A stretch of 55,225 nucleotides of DNA, taken from positions 1-55,225 of the forward strand of contig CANFKE010000030.1 of assembly GCA_947447465.1 (NCBI GenBank), written 5' to 3'. This document shows, in pieces, positions 47,001-55,185 of the stretch. Made by a program: the position numbers and the translations under genes. The DNA is from Chitinophagaceae bacterium (GTDB lineage: Bacteria; Bacteroidota; Bacteroidia; Chitinophagales; Chitinophagaceae). A model generated the notes under the pieces. That model made no database searches. It saw only the letters and a program-made list of their open reading frames with translations, and had not been told where the DNA came from. The stretch's first letter is position 1. The number at the start of each line of letters is the position of its first letter.

Positions 47001-47194
47001 AAGGTGCAGGTGCCGTAGCGAGGCGTACAATAGGCTTTACTGTATTTGGCGGTATGCTTGCTGCCACATCGCTGGCTATCTTCATTGTACCGGTTCTATT
47101 TGTGGTCATCTGCCGCATCTCTTACGGCAAGAAAGCGCTGGAAAGAAAACAACATGGTGAAGGAACCGGAGTAGATGAATTGACTGCTAACTAA
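44009..47194 (+). CDS. RND multidrug efflux permease (HAE-1 type)
   Basis: The proton-driven inner-membrane pump, 1061 residues with 12 membrane helices and two large periplasmic loops. The proton-relay residues Asp409/Asp410 (GIVVDDAIVVVEAV) and Lys946 (GLSAKNAILIVEFA) are conserved. N-terminus ADVFIKRPVTAIVISL is the family start. It is AcrB/MexB-like; the substrate range cannot be read from sequence. The Mpg glycosylase gene starts 13 bases after its stop. Confidence 0.95.
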   Translation: MIADVFIKRPVTAIVISLVLLMVGTICIVNLPVGQYPEITPATVQVTGQFTGADALTVEQTMATPVEAQINGTPGMNYLQSNSTSNGAMNVSVIFGIGTNIDVATLDVQNRVSIATPQLPDVVKRLGLTVRKKNPSILMLVALYSPKGSHNVTFVDNYTNIFVRDALLRVKGVGDIVTRTDDFSMRVWLKPDKLAEYGLSATDVTNALSEQNVQVAAGSVGVPPQNSTQVFEYSLMVNGRINKVADFENIIIKTVPGTGQLLYLKDVARVELGKFAYASNSFVDGRRASYLLVYQAPGSNALETAEGVYAKLADMKKSFPGDIDYSVPFESVTVVKVSMHEVVITLLEALALVAIVVFLFLQNWRATLIPILAIPVSIIGTFIFFIPLGFTINTLTMFGFILAIGIVVDDAIVVVEAVQHYIDHNNMSAKEATAQAMKDISGPVIAIALILAAVFVPVGFIPGIVGRLYQQFAVTIAISVVLSAFVALSLTPALCILLLKRSTINKEATGLNGIFYKFNNWFERFSDRYTSGVKHSIKASKLVIIILVCMCAGTVLLFKAKPTGFIPTEDEGRIFITYELPEAASTARSLEVMEKVMKVVGETPGVGHYAALGGLNVVTFSTKSNSGSIFCQLKPWDERKNPDEQVPNIISVLQKRIAAAGIKQANVVVISPPPIPGLGQTAGFSMQIQQRETPDDVRAFEKVVKNFVAEAQKDPAIGNAFSFYGAHTPGYNITVDREKCKKLGVSISEVFSAIQTYMGSFYVNDISLYSRNFHVMVQADTNYRVSISDLDKYYVKNQAGQMLPMSTLVSYTPTETAPLISHFNIFRSAEVDGTPKKGYSSGQALDALKKIAARTLPNGYGYEFSGLSYEEEKAGNSSIYIFMLSIVFVFLFLAALYESWSVPFSVLFAVPVGAFGAILTLTFVPSLTDNVYAQIGLITLIGLSAKNAILIVEFAKERVDAGEELVRSTLEAVKLRLRPIIMTSLAFILGVMPLVLAEGAGAVARRTIGFTVFGGMLAATSLAIFIVPVLFVVICRISYGKKALERKQHGEGTGVDELTAN

Positions 47195-47207
47195 CAGCTC
47201 TATCACA

Positions 47208-47813
47208 ATGATCCTACCTCCTTCATTCTACACCCGCAACGATGTGGTTAAAATAGCCAAAGAACTATTGGGTAAGGTTATTGTGACCAATGCAGGAGGC
47301 ATAGTAACATCTGGTATGATAGTGGAAACTGAGGCCTATGCAGGTATTCACGATAAAGCATCACACTCATATGGCGGCAGAAATACCGCCCGCACAAAGG
47401 TGATGTTCATGAATGGCGGCGTAGCTTATGTATATCTGTGTTATGGCATACATCACTTATTCAATGTGATCACTAATGTAGAAGGTGTGCCCAGCGGAGT
47501 ATTGATAAGAGCGGTAGAACCTCTTGAAGGCATTGAGTATATGCTGGTGCGCAGGAAGAAGGAAAAGTTAACGCCAGCACTCACCGCCGGACCGGGCGCA
47601 TTGAGTGCCGCATTGGGTATTAATACAGCTCTTACAGGCACATCTCTATTCGGTAGTGCTCTATATATTGAGGATAGAGGAATAAAAATATCGAATAGCG
47701 AAATAGTAGTTGGCACGCGTGTAGGTGTGGCCTATGCGGCAGAGGACGCTATGCTACCCTACCGGTTCTCTATAAAGGGGAATAAATACGTGAGCAAGGG
47801 AAAGGGATCATAA
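47208..47813 (+). CDS. DNA-3-methyladenine glycosylase (AAG/Mpg type)
   Basis: 201 residues of the alkyladenine glycosylase family, which removes 3-methyladenine and other alkylated purines. The catalytic Glu lies in IVETEAYAG, followed by HSYGGRNTAR, VYLCYGIHHLFNVITN and the LTAGPGALSAALGI region. It starts 13 bases after the RND permease, so it may be co-transcribed with the efflux operon, an unusual but plausible toxic-compound link. The stop is followed by a bidirectional terminator. Confidence 0.95.
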   Translation: MILPPSFYTRNDVVKIAKELLGKVIVTNAGGIVTSGMIVETEAYAGIHDKASHSYGGRNTARTKVMFMNGGVAYVYLCYGIHHLFNVITNVEGVPSGVLIRAVEPLEGIEYMLVRRKKEKLTPALTAGPGALSAALGINTALTGTSLFGSALYIEDRGIKISNSEIVVGTRVGVAYAAEDAMLPYRFSIKGNKYVSKGKGS

Positions 47814-47869
47814 CGCATACTGAAGATGCGACGCCCTTGTTTCCCAAAGAAAATAAGCCAACGATAATA

Positions 47870-47901
47870 GGAAAATGCCGAACAAAGGTCCGGCATTTTC
47901 C
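47870..47901. terminator. Bidirectional terminator between mpg-like gene and thiolase
   Basis: Arms ggaaaatgccg (47870-47880) and cggcattttcc (47891-47901), exact complements with a ten-base loop, between convergent genes. No long T tail. Confidence 0.6.
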
Positions 47902-47951
47902 AACTGTATTATTGAGTCAATGAGCTACTCTCCCATTGATCTGACACTCTA

Positions 47952-49157
47952 TTACACTCTTTCAATTATCACTGCATAACCCTGACCAAGTCCTATACAC
48001 ATGGTACACAATGCATAGCGTTTGTTTTGCTTATGCAGCTCTATTGCTGCAGAGTTAATGATACGTGTACCTGACATACCCAATGGATGCCCTATAGCAA
48101 TAGCACCACCGTTTACATTAACACGAGCATCATCATCAGCAATACCAAGATTGCGAAGTACCGCAAGTCCTTGTGCGGCAAATGCTTCATTCAGCTCAAT
48201 GATATCAATGTCATTGAGGGTCAGGCCTGCTCTCTTCAATGCCAGCTGTGTAGCACTTACAGGGCCAATACCCATGATGCGGGGTTCTACACCTGTAACA
48301 CCACTGCTTACAATTCTTGCTTTGGGGGTGATACCATATTGCTTGATAGCCAGCTCAGATACCACATACAATGCCGCAGCACCATCGTTAAGGCCCGATG
48401 CATTGCCGGCGGTAACGGAACCATCTTTTTTGAAAGCCGGTTTCAGATTACCCAGCACTTCCATCGTTGTTGTCGGTTTGATGAACTCATCTGCGCTCAC
48501 TATTGCCGGCGCTCCTTTTTTCTGAGCTATTTCAACCTGCACAATTTCTTCCGCCAAACGACCGGAAGCCTGAGCTGCAGCAGCTTTCATTTGTGAGCGA
48601 TAGGCAAATGCATCTTGATCGGCACGGCTGATGTTATACATTTCGGCAAGGTTTTCGGCGGTCATACCCATGGCATCTGTACCATACATCTTGTGCATCT
48701 TAGGGTTCACAAATCTCCAACCAAAACTACTGTCATACATCTGCGCATCCTGTCCGAAAGCCTGAGTGGTCTTTCCGATGACCCAAGGGCCACGAGTCAT
48801 GTGCTCCATGCCTGCAGCTATGAACACCTCACCATCACCTGCCTTTAACGCTCTTGATGCATTGATCACTGCAGACATGCCTGAAGCACATAAACGATTT
48901 ACTGTTTCACCAGGGACCGTATATGGCAAGCCGGCGAGCAATAAAGACATACGAGCTACATTGCGATTATCTTCGCCTGCCTGATTGGCGCAACCCATGA
49001 TCACATCATCAATAGCCGATGCAGGTATATTAGGATTGCGTTCTACCAATTTTTGTAATACCCATGCACCAAGATCATCAGCTCTCATTCCTGACAATGA
49101 TCCTCTGAAATTGCCTATCGGCGTGCGTAGTCCGTCTGCTATAAATGCGTCTCTCAT
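47952..49157 (-). CDS. pcaF: Thiolase, 3-oxoadipyl-CoA/acetyl-CoA type
   Basis: 401 residues, thiolase fold. Catalytic Cys90 (NRLCASGM), His357 (GGAIAIGHPLG) and Cys387 (ALCTMCIGLGQG) are all present. The motif GCANQAGEDNRNVARM and the MRADDLGA start are characteristic of the PcaF/PaaJ branch (3-oxoadipyl-CoA or 3-oxo-5,6-dehydrosuberyl-CoA thiolase) rather than of FadA or plain acetoacetyl-CoA thiolase. No other aromatic-degradation gene flanks it, so beta-oxidation or acetoacetyl-CoA use remains possible. Single gene, with a near-match -7 (TACCTTTA) 30 bases upstream. Confidence 0.88.
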   Translation of the reverse strand: MRDAFIADGLRTPIGNFRGSLSGMRADDLGAWVLQKLVERNPNIPASAIDDVIMGCANQAGEDNRNVARMSLLLAGLPYTVPGETVNRLCASGMSAVINASRALKAGDGEVFIAAGMEHMTRGPWVIGKTTQAFGQDAQMYDSSFGWRFVNPKMHKMYGTDAMGMTAENLAEMYNISRADQDAFAYRSQMKAAAAQASGRLAEEIVQVEIAQKKGAPAIVSADEFIKPTTTMEVLGNLKPAFKKDGSVTAGNASGLNDGAAALYVVSELAIKQYGITPKARIVSSGVTGVEPRIMGIGPVSATQLALKRAGLTLNDIDIIELNEAFAAQGLAVLRNLGIADDDARVNVNGGAIAIGHPLGMSGTRIINSAAIELHKQNKRYALCTMCIGLGQGYAVIIERV

Positions 49158-49325
49158 TATTTTATAATAGTTTGTAAAACAGATTGTAAAGGTATTATTT
49201 TTCCGATAGAGCAGAATTGTTCATTCCTTAGTATAAAATATTTAGTATTATACATAAGCTAAACATGTCAGCATCATTTACTATTGCATACTGATATTTA
49301 TCATTTATTTCGCTGATCAGCTCTG

Positions 49326-49333
49326 TACCTTTG
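49326..49333 (+). promoter_or_regulatory. -7 element (TACCTTTG) for the PAS protein
   Basis: Exact TAnnTTTG, 36 bases before the ATG at 49370. The matching TATTTC-rich stretch upstream was not resolved into a -33 box. Confidence 0.55.
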
Positions 49334-49369
49334 CAGTAGTTTTTACACAACAGTTTCAGTGCATATCCC

Positions 49370-50359
49370 ATGGTTGATCATTACAGGAAGGGCGATTATA
49401 GTTTTTCACACTTTGCAGAGAATATTGAAGATTACGCAATAGTATTATTGAATGCAGATGGCATTGTAGAAGATTGGAATAAAGGAGCAGAGAATATTAA
49501 GGGTTATGCAGCCGGTGAAATAATAGGAACGCACTTCAGCGTATTCTATACTCAGGAAGACATAAAAAACAATACTCCTCAACAATTTCTGGAACAAGCC
49601 AGAAAAAACGGAAAAGCTAAAAGTGAAGGTTGGAGAGTAAGGAAGGACGGCACCAAATTCTGGGGAGGCATATCTATAACTGTCACAAAGAATGATAAAG
49701 AACAGATAGATGGTTATATCAAGATAATCCGCGACCTGTCTGAAAGAAAGAAATCGGAAGACCTGCTGAAACAGAAAAATGCAATGCTGCTTGAAGCAGA
49801 GCGGGCTGCCAGAATGTGCTCCTGGACCTGGGATCTTGAAAGTGACATATTCGGTTGGTCGGAATCAGCATTTGACATATTTAATATCAATCTTGACTAT
49901 CAACTGAATTATGAAAAATTCATTCGGATAGTATATGAAGAAGACAGAGCTTATGTAAAGCAAACAGTAACTGACATCTTACGTACCAAACAATTTAAAG
50001 AGTTCACGTTCAGGATCATTGCCGCAGGCAAAAAACTGAAAGATGTGGCATGTATAGCCAAGATCACATTTGATGAAGAAGGCATCCCGGTAAGAGCAAT
50101 CGGCACACTTCAAGACGTTACAGAAAAGAATAACTACATCAGGCACATAGAAGAAAAGAATCAAAAGTTGGAAGAAATTGCACAGATGCAATCTCACAGT
50201 GTACGAAGCCACATAGCCAACATACTAGGGGTGTGCGAGATATTTGATTTTGAGAACGTAAATGAAGCAGAAAAAACTGATCTGATAAAAGAGTTGGGAG
50301 AGGCTACCAAAAAGCTGGACAATATCATTCGCGATATTGTCATGAAAACGTACGAATAA
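49370..50359 (+). CDS. PAS-PAS protein ending in an orphan histidine (DHp) domain
   Basis: 329 residues: PAS 1 (about 15-125, NIEDYAIVLLNADGIVEDWN), PAS 2 (about 140-255, MCSWTWDLESDIFGWSESA), then a helical DHp-like region with His276 in QSHSVRSHIANILG and a closing helix pair (EATKKLDNIIRDIV). There is no ATPase domain and no remnant of one before the next gene, so it cannot autophosphorylate alone. The kinase at 18528-21167 has a related H-box (ISHNLRAPVANILG). It may accept phosphate from another kinase, or act as a dimerisation or inhibitory partner. It converges with porT. Confidence 0.85.
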   Translation: MVDHYRKGDYSFSHFAENIEDYAIVLLNADGIVEDWNKGAENIKGYAAGEIIGTHFSVFYTQEDIKNNTPQQFLEQARKNGKAKSEGWRVRKDGTKFWGGISITVTKNDKEQIDGYIKIIRDLSERKKSEDLLKQKNAMLLEAERAARMCSWTWDLESDIFGWSESAFDIFNINLDYQLNYEKFIRIVYEEDRAYVKQTVTDILRTKQFKEFTFRIIAAGKKLKDVACIAKITFDEEGIPVRAIGTLQDVTEKNNYIRHIEEKNQKLEEIAQMQSHSVRSHIANILGVCEIFDFENVNEAEKTDLIKELGEATKKLDNIIRDIVMKTYE

Positions 50360-50383
50360 CTATCTGAAAAGAGATAAGTATAA

Positions 50384-51085
50384 CTATCCCTCCAGGTGAA
50401 TAGATATTACTATCATTCTTGTCAGCAAGGTCTGGATAGCATTAGTAAGAGGCAGGCTATGATCCTGATATAACTGGTTGCGTAATCCCTGGCTGATCTT
50501 GATCTCGGGAGAGAATATGAATGTATCATTAAAGAATTCGAAACCAACCCCTACTTCATATCCAAAATCTACCGGGCTGACTTTAAGGAATTCATCCGTT
50601 CTCCTTGACCTGGCATTTGCAGCCAGATCATAATCGAACTTACCTCCGACTATAGCATAGAATCTGAAATTATTGATGCGATCGCTTTTGAATTTAAGTT
50701 GCAATGGCAGGTGCATATATATAGCCTCCACACCTTTACTTAATGCACTGTCTTTGGGAATACCATATTTGTAATCCAGTCTTTTTTCAGCAAATGCCAA
50801 AGATGGTACAAAGCGAAGATCGACAAAGTTGGTCAGCTTAAGATTGGCCAGTAATCCCAAATTAAACCCCGGCTGCCATTTGGGTTGAATGCTTTTAAAA
50901 GTATCGGTAGCAGCAAATGCCTCAGTATAATTGATCTGATAAACTGAGTAATTGAGACCAAAAGTAATACCAAAATAATACTTCTTTTCGTCATGATCGG
51001 GCATACTCATTGCCACGCGCTGCGCTGAAGCGACAAACGAAAGCAGTGATATGAAAAGCGTCAATAAGTATCTGCCGAGGCCCAT
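50384..51085 (-). CDS. porT: PorT-like outer-membrane beta-barrel protein (type IX secretion)
   Basis: 233 residues: signal peptide (LLTLFISLLSFVASAQ) followed by KYYFGITFGLNYSVYQI, GFNLGLLANLKLTNFVDLRFVPSLAFAEKRLDYKY and a strand-rich remainder, the pattern of PorT, an outer-membrane component of the type IX secretion system of Bacteroidota. The last strand ends in LTRMIVISIHLEG. Frame open from TTG 51091; the ATG at 51085 is used. An exact TAAGTTTG -7 element lies 33 bases upstream. No other T9SS genes are in the window. Confidence 0.8.
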   Translation of the reverse strand: MGLGRYLLTLFISLLSFVASAQRVAMSMPDHDEKKYYFGITFGLNYSVYQINYTEAFAATDTFKSIQPKWQPGFNLGLLANLKLTNFVDLRFVPSLAFAEKRLDYKYGIPKDSALSKGVEAIYMHLPLQLKFKSDRINNFRFYAIVGGKFDYDLAANARSRRTDEFLKVSPVDFGYEVGVGFEFFNDTFIFSPEIKISQGLRNQLYQDHSLPLTNAIQTLLTRMIVISIHLEG

Positions 51086-51118
51086 GAACAAGTGGTTATT
51101 CTATTTAAACGCAAAATA

Positions 51119-51126
51119 CAAACTTA
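51119..51126 (-). promoter_or_regulatory. -7 element (TAAGTTTG) for porT
   Basis: Exact TAnnTTTG on the minus strand, 33 bases before the porT ATG. It is divergent from the small-RNA promoter at 51214. Confidence 0.55.
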
Positions 51127-51213
51127 GATTATGTTATGTCCTATTAAAAATCAACACTTTAGCGGAAATAACAAACTTTTACAAAAAATAATACTTAAAG
51201 TAGTTTTTTTTAC

Positions 51214-51320
51214 TAGCTTTGTTATGCAAAAGTGAACAACAAAAGCGAAAGCTTTTTCATGATAATTTCCTGACACCTTGAAAACTCAGGACTTAAGCCC
51301 CCGCTCTTCGGGGGTTTATT
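51214..51320 (+). ncRNA. Candidate small RNA, about 95 nt
   Basis: Between divergent porT and convergent SNF2 gene, on the plus strand. It begins with an exact -7 element TAGCTTTG at 51214-51221, so transcription should start near 51227. It then carries hairpin 1 (aaaagc gaaa gctttt, 51241-51256, a GNRA-type loop), hairpin 2 (cctga ... tcagg, about 51270-51291), and a terminator cccccg-ctctt-cggggg (51298-51314) followed by a T-rich tail. No open frame of useful length lies inside. I recognise no Rfam family; it is not SRP or 6S RNA. Confidence 0.5.
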
Positions 51321-51363
51321 ATTTTCAGCACTTTATGCATTTACACTGCTAATACTCCTTCTG

Positions 51364-51402
51364 AAAAAAACCTTGCCGAGACTATTCGATCCCGGCAAGG
51401 TT
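51364..51402 (-). terminator. Terminator of the SNF2 helicase gene
   Basis: Minus-strand hairpin with exact ten-base arms (51369-51378 and 51393-51402, aaccttgccg) and a 14-base loop, followed by seven T on that strand (51364-51370). It lies seven bases past the gene's stop. Confidence 0.85.
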
Positions 51403-51408
51403 GATCAA

Positions 51409-54400
51409 TTAACTGAATAAGAATGCGATATCATCTTTGGTGAGTCGCTTCATAAATGCATTATCATCAGATACTAACTCATTGGCAAGGTTGCGTTTTT
51501 GCTCCTGCAACTGTAACATTTTCTCTTCCAGGGTATCTTTACAAATGAGCCTGTACGCGAAAATATTTTTTGTTTGGCCGATACGGTGTGTACGGTCAAT
51601 GGCTTGCTGCTCTACAGCAGGGTTCCACCAAGGATCTACAATATATACGTAATCGGCAGCAGTAAGGTTGAGACCTATACCACCGGCTTTCAGAGAGATG
51701 AGGAATACTCTGCACTCATGATTGTTCTGAAACTCATTGATAGCATGTTCTCGTTCTGAAGCTGAACTGCTGCCATCGAAATAGACATAAGGTATATTCT
51801 GCTGCTCCATGTTCTCTTTGATGAGTCCCAGCATACCCAGGAACTGGGAGAAAATGAGCACCTTGTGATCGCCTACATTCTCAGTAATCTCTCTTGATAA
51901 TTCATCGAGTTTGATAGAGTGATTAGCAAACTTTTCCTCTTCATTCATAATAGCAGGCGAATCGCAGATCTGCCTAAGTTTGGTCAGTCCCTGCAGAATA
52001 TGCATCTGCGACTTCTCCATACCCTTCTCTTCTATGATACCCAATATCTGTGAACGATAAGTGTTGCGATAAGCATCGTAAATCTTACGTTGCTCAGGCC
52101 CCATCTCGCAGTACAGGATCATTTCTGTCTTTTCAGGAAGGTCTTTGGCTACCTGCTCTTTAGTGCGACGAAGGAGGAAAGGATAGGTCAGCTTTCGTAG
52201 TTGGCCTTTAACTTCATCTTCGCGGAACTTATCAATTGGTGTCGCAAACTCACTCATAAAGAACTCTCTGCTCCCTAACATTCCCGGATTAAGGAAGTTC
52301 ATTTGTGCATAGAGGTCGAATGTGTTATTCTGCAGCGGAGTACCACTTAATGCCAATCTGTTCTTACAATTGAGCAGGAGAGAAGCCTTGGCCACCTGAG
52401 ATTGAGGATTTTTGATCGACTGCGACTCATCGAGTACAACATAGTCGAACTCTATCTCTTTGAACATCTTAATGTCACTGCGCATGGTACCATAGGTAGT
52501 AATGATGACATCAAAATTTTCAAATGCTGCAATTGACGCTGCACGTTTAGGACCATGATGAATGATCTTAGTGAGCGTAGGAGTAAATTTATCTATTTCC
52601 TTTTCCCAGTTAAACATCAGCGTAGTAGGGCATACTACCAGATATTTTGGCTTGTCGTGGGTATTCTTATAATGTTGGAAGAAAGTAAGTGTCTGTACTG
52701 TTTTACCAAGACCCATGTCGTCGGCAAGGATACCACCCCAACCGGCTTCATTCAGGAACTTCAACCATTGGAACCCGGCCAACTGATATGGACGAAGAAC
52801 TGCCTGCAGATGCTCCGGTGGCTTCAGCTCGCTGTAATCATTTTCGAGTATGTTCTCCAGCCTGACTTTCTTTATCTCCAATTCTTCCAACAGCGCATTC
52901 TCATCGATCTCAGAAAGGAGATCATCAAGAACGCTGAAGTGATATTTCTTCAGCCTTACTTTATTACCTTTTGTTTCTCCCACCTTCAACAGGAGGGTAT
53001 ATTTTTTCAGCCAGTCTTCCGGCAACAATCCGATAGATCCATCACCCAAACGAACAAAATTCTGCTTCTGTCCGAGCGCACGTTTTACGTCAATTATAGA
53101 TACTGACTGATCACCGAACTTCAGCTCTACCGAAGCATCGAACCAATCGATACCACTACTTACTTGCACCGTCGTTTCAGGCTTGTGCGTATTTACTCTG
53201 AGGTTCTTCAACCTGTCGAATCCGCGAACATCTATACCCCATTCCTTTGCCTGCTCGGTAAAACGCATGAACCAATTGTTGGACAATACGGCCGTACCCG
53301 GCAGATAATAATAGTTTTCTTTTTTATTGAACTGAATATCGGAATGTAATGTCCTCAAGCGATCCAGCATCTCTACTTCAAGTTCTTCATTGCGCTTTAC
53401 TATTCTTACAATGCCTTTCACAGGTTGAATAACGTCTCCAAAGAAATCAGGAGTTATTTCTACATTGTCATAGGCAAACATAGGTTGCATGATAAAGATA
53501 TTATCACGTTCCTGAAGATATAACCTGGTCTCAGGCTTTACTTTTTCTACATGCTCTATCAACTCTTCTGAGAAATGGACATGGACCATTTTGTTCCAAA
53601 CCATTACCTTTTCATTCAAGAAGTCGGTCCAATCGCCTGCATTTACCGTTATTGCACCATCAGGCTGAAACAGTTCGGTCAGTTCTACTTCTTTGAGAGT
53701 GCCCAAGCTATATACTTTATCCTGATGGATGACCAAAGCAGAGTTCAATTGAGTGACCTCTTTATAGCTTACGGCATTATTATCAACTATCCATTCCAGA
53801 TTGATGGTATATTTTCTGCCCTTCTTCTTTATTTCCAATTGCGGATGTACCAGTGTATCAGAGAAAGATATCTGTTCTAATCCGGCAGAAGAAATAGGTT
53901 TACCTGCTTTCTTGAGATACACCAAAGGGTATGCTGAATATCTGTGTAGTAATTTCTGATATTTAGGCAACAAATATTCCCAAAGCTGCTCACGAACATC
54001 CTGAGGAGGAATATTGGCCAGCAGATTGTCATGCTCAGGAAGGAAGTCACCAAACGGCATATTCTTACGTGCATACTTTATTAGCTCTTCGCTCATAAAC
54101 TTGCGCACCACTGGCAACATTTCTCTTTCATTCTCTCTATAGCGCAGCGGATTGATATATTGCTGCAATTCCAGCTTATCGATCTTGCCTGTCATTTCCT
54201 GTTCTGCCTCATCGGTAGTACCGGATATGAGCAAAATATCAACATAAGGGAATTTGGTAAGCGATGTATCCAGCAGCAAGCCAAGCCTCTTTTGCTCTAC
54301 AGCAATAGTAGGTATTTCAACAACTTCCTGCTTTACCGGCTGAGCTACCACAGCTACCTTCTTGATGGTAGGATCGAGCACTCTTAGGAATGGTTTACCA

Positions 54401-55143
54401 TTTTCATATACCCATGAGAATTTCCCCTTAAGGTCATCGTTCAATGAGTAGCCATATTGTTCAAGTAGTTTATTCTTCTGCACATCCCAGTTCTGCATTG
54501 CCTGAAAGAACTGAGGTCCATTCTTCTTGAGTACCTGTAAGAACACGGTTGCCTTGTGTACACAAAGAGGAAATTTCTTTTCATCACACCCGCATGAGGT
54601 ATCGAAATATCGCTCTTCGTTCTGTTTGATCTTTACATGAAAAACCGTATTCCCATCCTCGACTTCCGCTTCTATCTTTTCGTTCTTACCCGAAGTAATG
54701 TTTGCTTTGTTATCTGCAGCCCAGTTTTCGGCTGTATCAATATCGTGGGGAGATGTAAATATCTGCAATACCTGACGGCTCACCTGTCTCATGCGCACAA
54801 TAGTGTGCTTCTGATCATAATTGACATCTGTGTTTTCAAAGAAACCACTCTGTATGATATCATTGAGTTGAAAGAGCGCCGCTACCTCATGGCGGCAAAT
54901 CTCACCCAGGTTGTACGGACACTGACAACGCACAGATAATTCCTGGTGCTGCAGGTACTTATTGATGGTAACAGTGTAATAGTTCTGGTATAGATCGTTG
55001 CGCACCCGAAAGCGCACTTGCTCTATGAGATGATCCACATCGAGCATTTGCACGCCTGAGGTATAAAAGATCTTTTTACCTCTACGAATTACTTCTTCAG
55101 TACCATGATTGTAAACAAACTTGAGAATTGCAGGTAGAGACAT
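51409..55143 (-). CDS. SNF2-family helicase with two SWIM zinc fingers
   Basis: 1244 residues. Two motifs with the exact SWIM spacing CxCx7CxH: Cys73, Cys75, Cys83, His85 and Cys184, Cys186, Cys194, His196. A long middle region (about 200-780) follows, then an ATPase with Walker A DDMGLGKT, Walker B DESQSIKNP, and the C-terminal helicase lobe with DPWWNPAVEQQAIDRTHRIGQT. It is a DNA-dependent, chromatin-remodeller-like translocase, presumed to act on DNA or nucleoprotein. Most bacterial relatives I recall describe one SWIM motif; the second is noted here. An exact TACTTTTG -7 element (55178-55185) lies upstream. Confidence 0.92.
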   Translation of the reverse strand: MSLPAILKFVYNHGTEEVIRRGKKIFYTSGVQMLDVDHLIEQVRFRVRNDLYQNYYTVTINKYLQHQELSVRCQCPYNLGEICRHEVAALFQLNDIIQSGFFENTDVNYDQKHTIVRMRQVSRQVLQIFTSPHDIDTAENWAADNKANITSGKNEKIEAEVEDGNTVFHVKIKQNEERYFDTSCGCDEKKFPLCVHKATVFLQVLKKNGPQFFQAMQNWDVQKNKLLEQYGYSLNDDLKGKFSWVYENGKPFLRVLDPTIKKVAVVAQPVKQEVVEIPTIAVEQKRLGLLLDTSLTKFPYVDILLISGTTDEAEQEMTGKIDKLELQQYINPLRYRENEREMLPVVRKFMSEELIKYARKNMPFGDFLPEHDNLLANIPPQDVREQLWEYLLPKYQKLLHRYSAYPLVYLKKAGKPISSAGLEQISFSDTLVHPQLEIKKKGRKYTINLEWIVDNNAVSYKEVTQLNSALVIHQDKVYSLGTLKEVELTELFQPDGAITVNAGDWTDFLNEKVMVWNKMVHVHFSEELIEHVEKVKPETRLYLQERDNIFIMQPMFAYDNVEITPDFFGDVIQPVKGIVRIVKRNEELEVEMLDRLRTLHSDIQFNKKENYYYLPGTAVLSNNWFMRFTEQAKEWGIDVRGFDRLKNLRVNTHKPETTVQVSSGIDWFDASVELKFGDQSVSIIDVKRALGQKQNFVRLGDGSIGLLPEDWLKKYTLLLKVGETKGNKVRLKKYHFSVLDDLLSEIDENALLEELEIKKVRLENILENDYSELKPPEHLQAVLRPYQLAGFQWLKFLNEAGWGGILADDMGLGKTVQTLTFFQHYKNTHDKPKYLVVCPTTLMFNWEKEIDKFTPTLTKIIHHGPKRAASIAAFENFDVIITTYGTMRSDIKMFKEIEFDYVVLDESQSIKNPQSQVAKASLLLNCKNRLALSGTPLQNNTFDLYAQMNFLNPGMLGSREFFMSEFATPIDKFREDEVKGQLRKLTYPFLLRRTKEQVAKDLPEKTEMILYCEMGPEQRKIYDAYRNTYRSQILGIIEEKGMEKSQMHILQGLTKLRQICDSPAIMNEEEKFANHSIKLDELSREITENVGDHKVLIFSQFLGMLGLIKENMEQQNIPYVYFDGSSSASEREHAINEFQNNHECRVFLISLKAGGIGLNLTAADYVYIVDPWWNPAVEQQAIDRTHRIGQTKNIFAYRLICKDTLEEKMLQLQEQKRNLANELVSDDNAFMKRLTKDDIAFLFS

Positions 55144-55177
55144 TCAATGATATGCCGGATTGAGAAATGGCAATCTG

Positions 55178-55185
55178 CAAAAGTA
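55178..55185 (-). promoter_or_regulatory. -7 element (TACTTTTG) for the SNF2 gene
   Basis: Exact TAnnTTTG on the minus strand, 34 bases before the ATG at 55143. It supports transcription from just inside the right edge. Confidence 0.5.

Noticed and set aside
51214..51320. SRP (4.5S) or 6S RNA
   Set aside because: The conserved SRP tip motif and the long open stem of 6S RNA are both absent; the length and hairpin order do not fit either.
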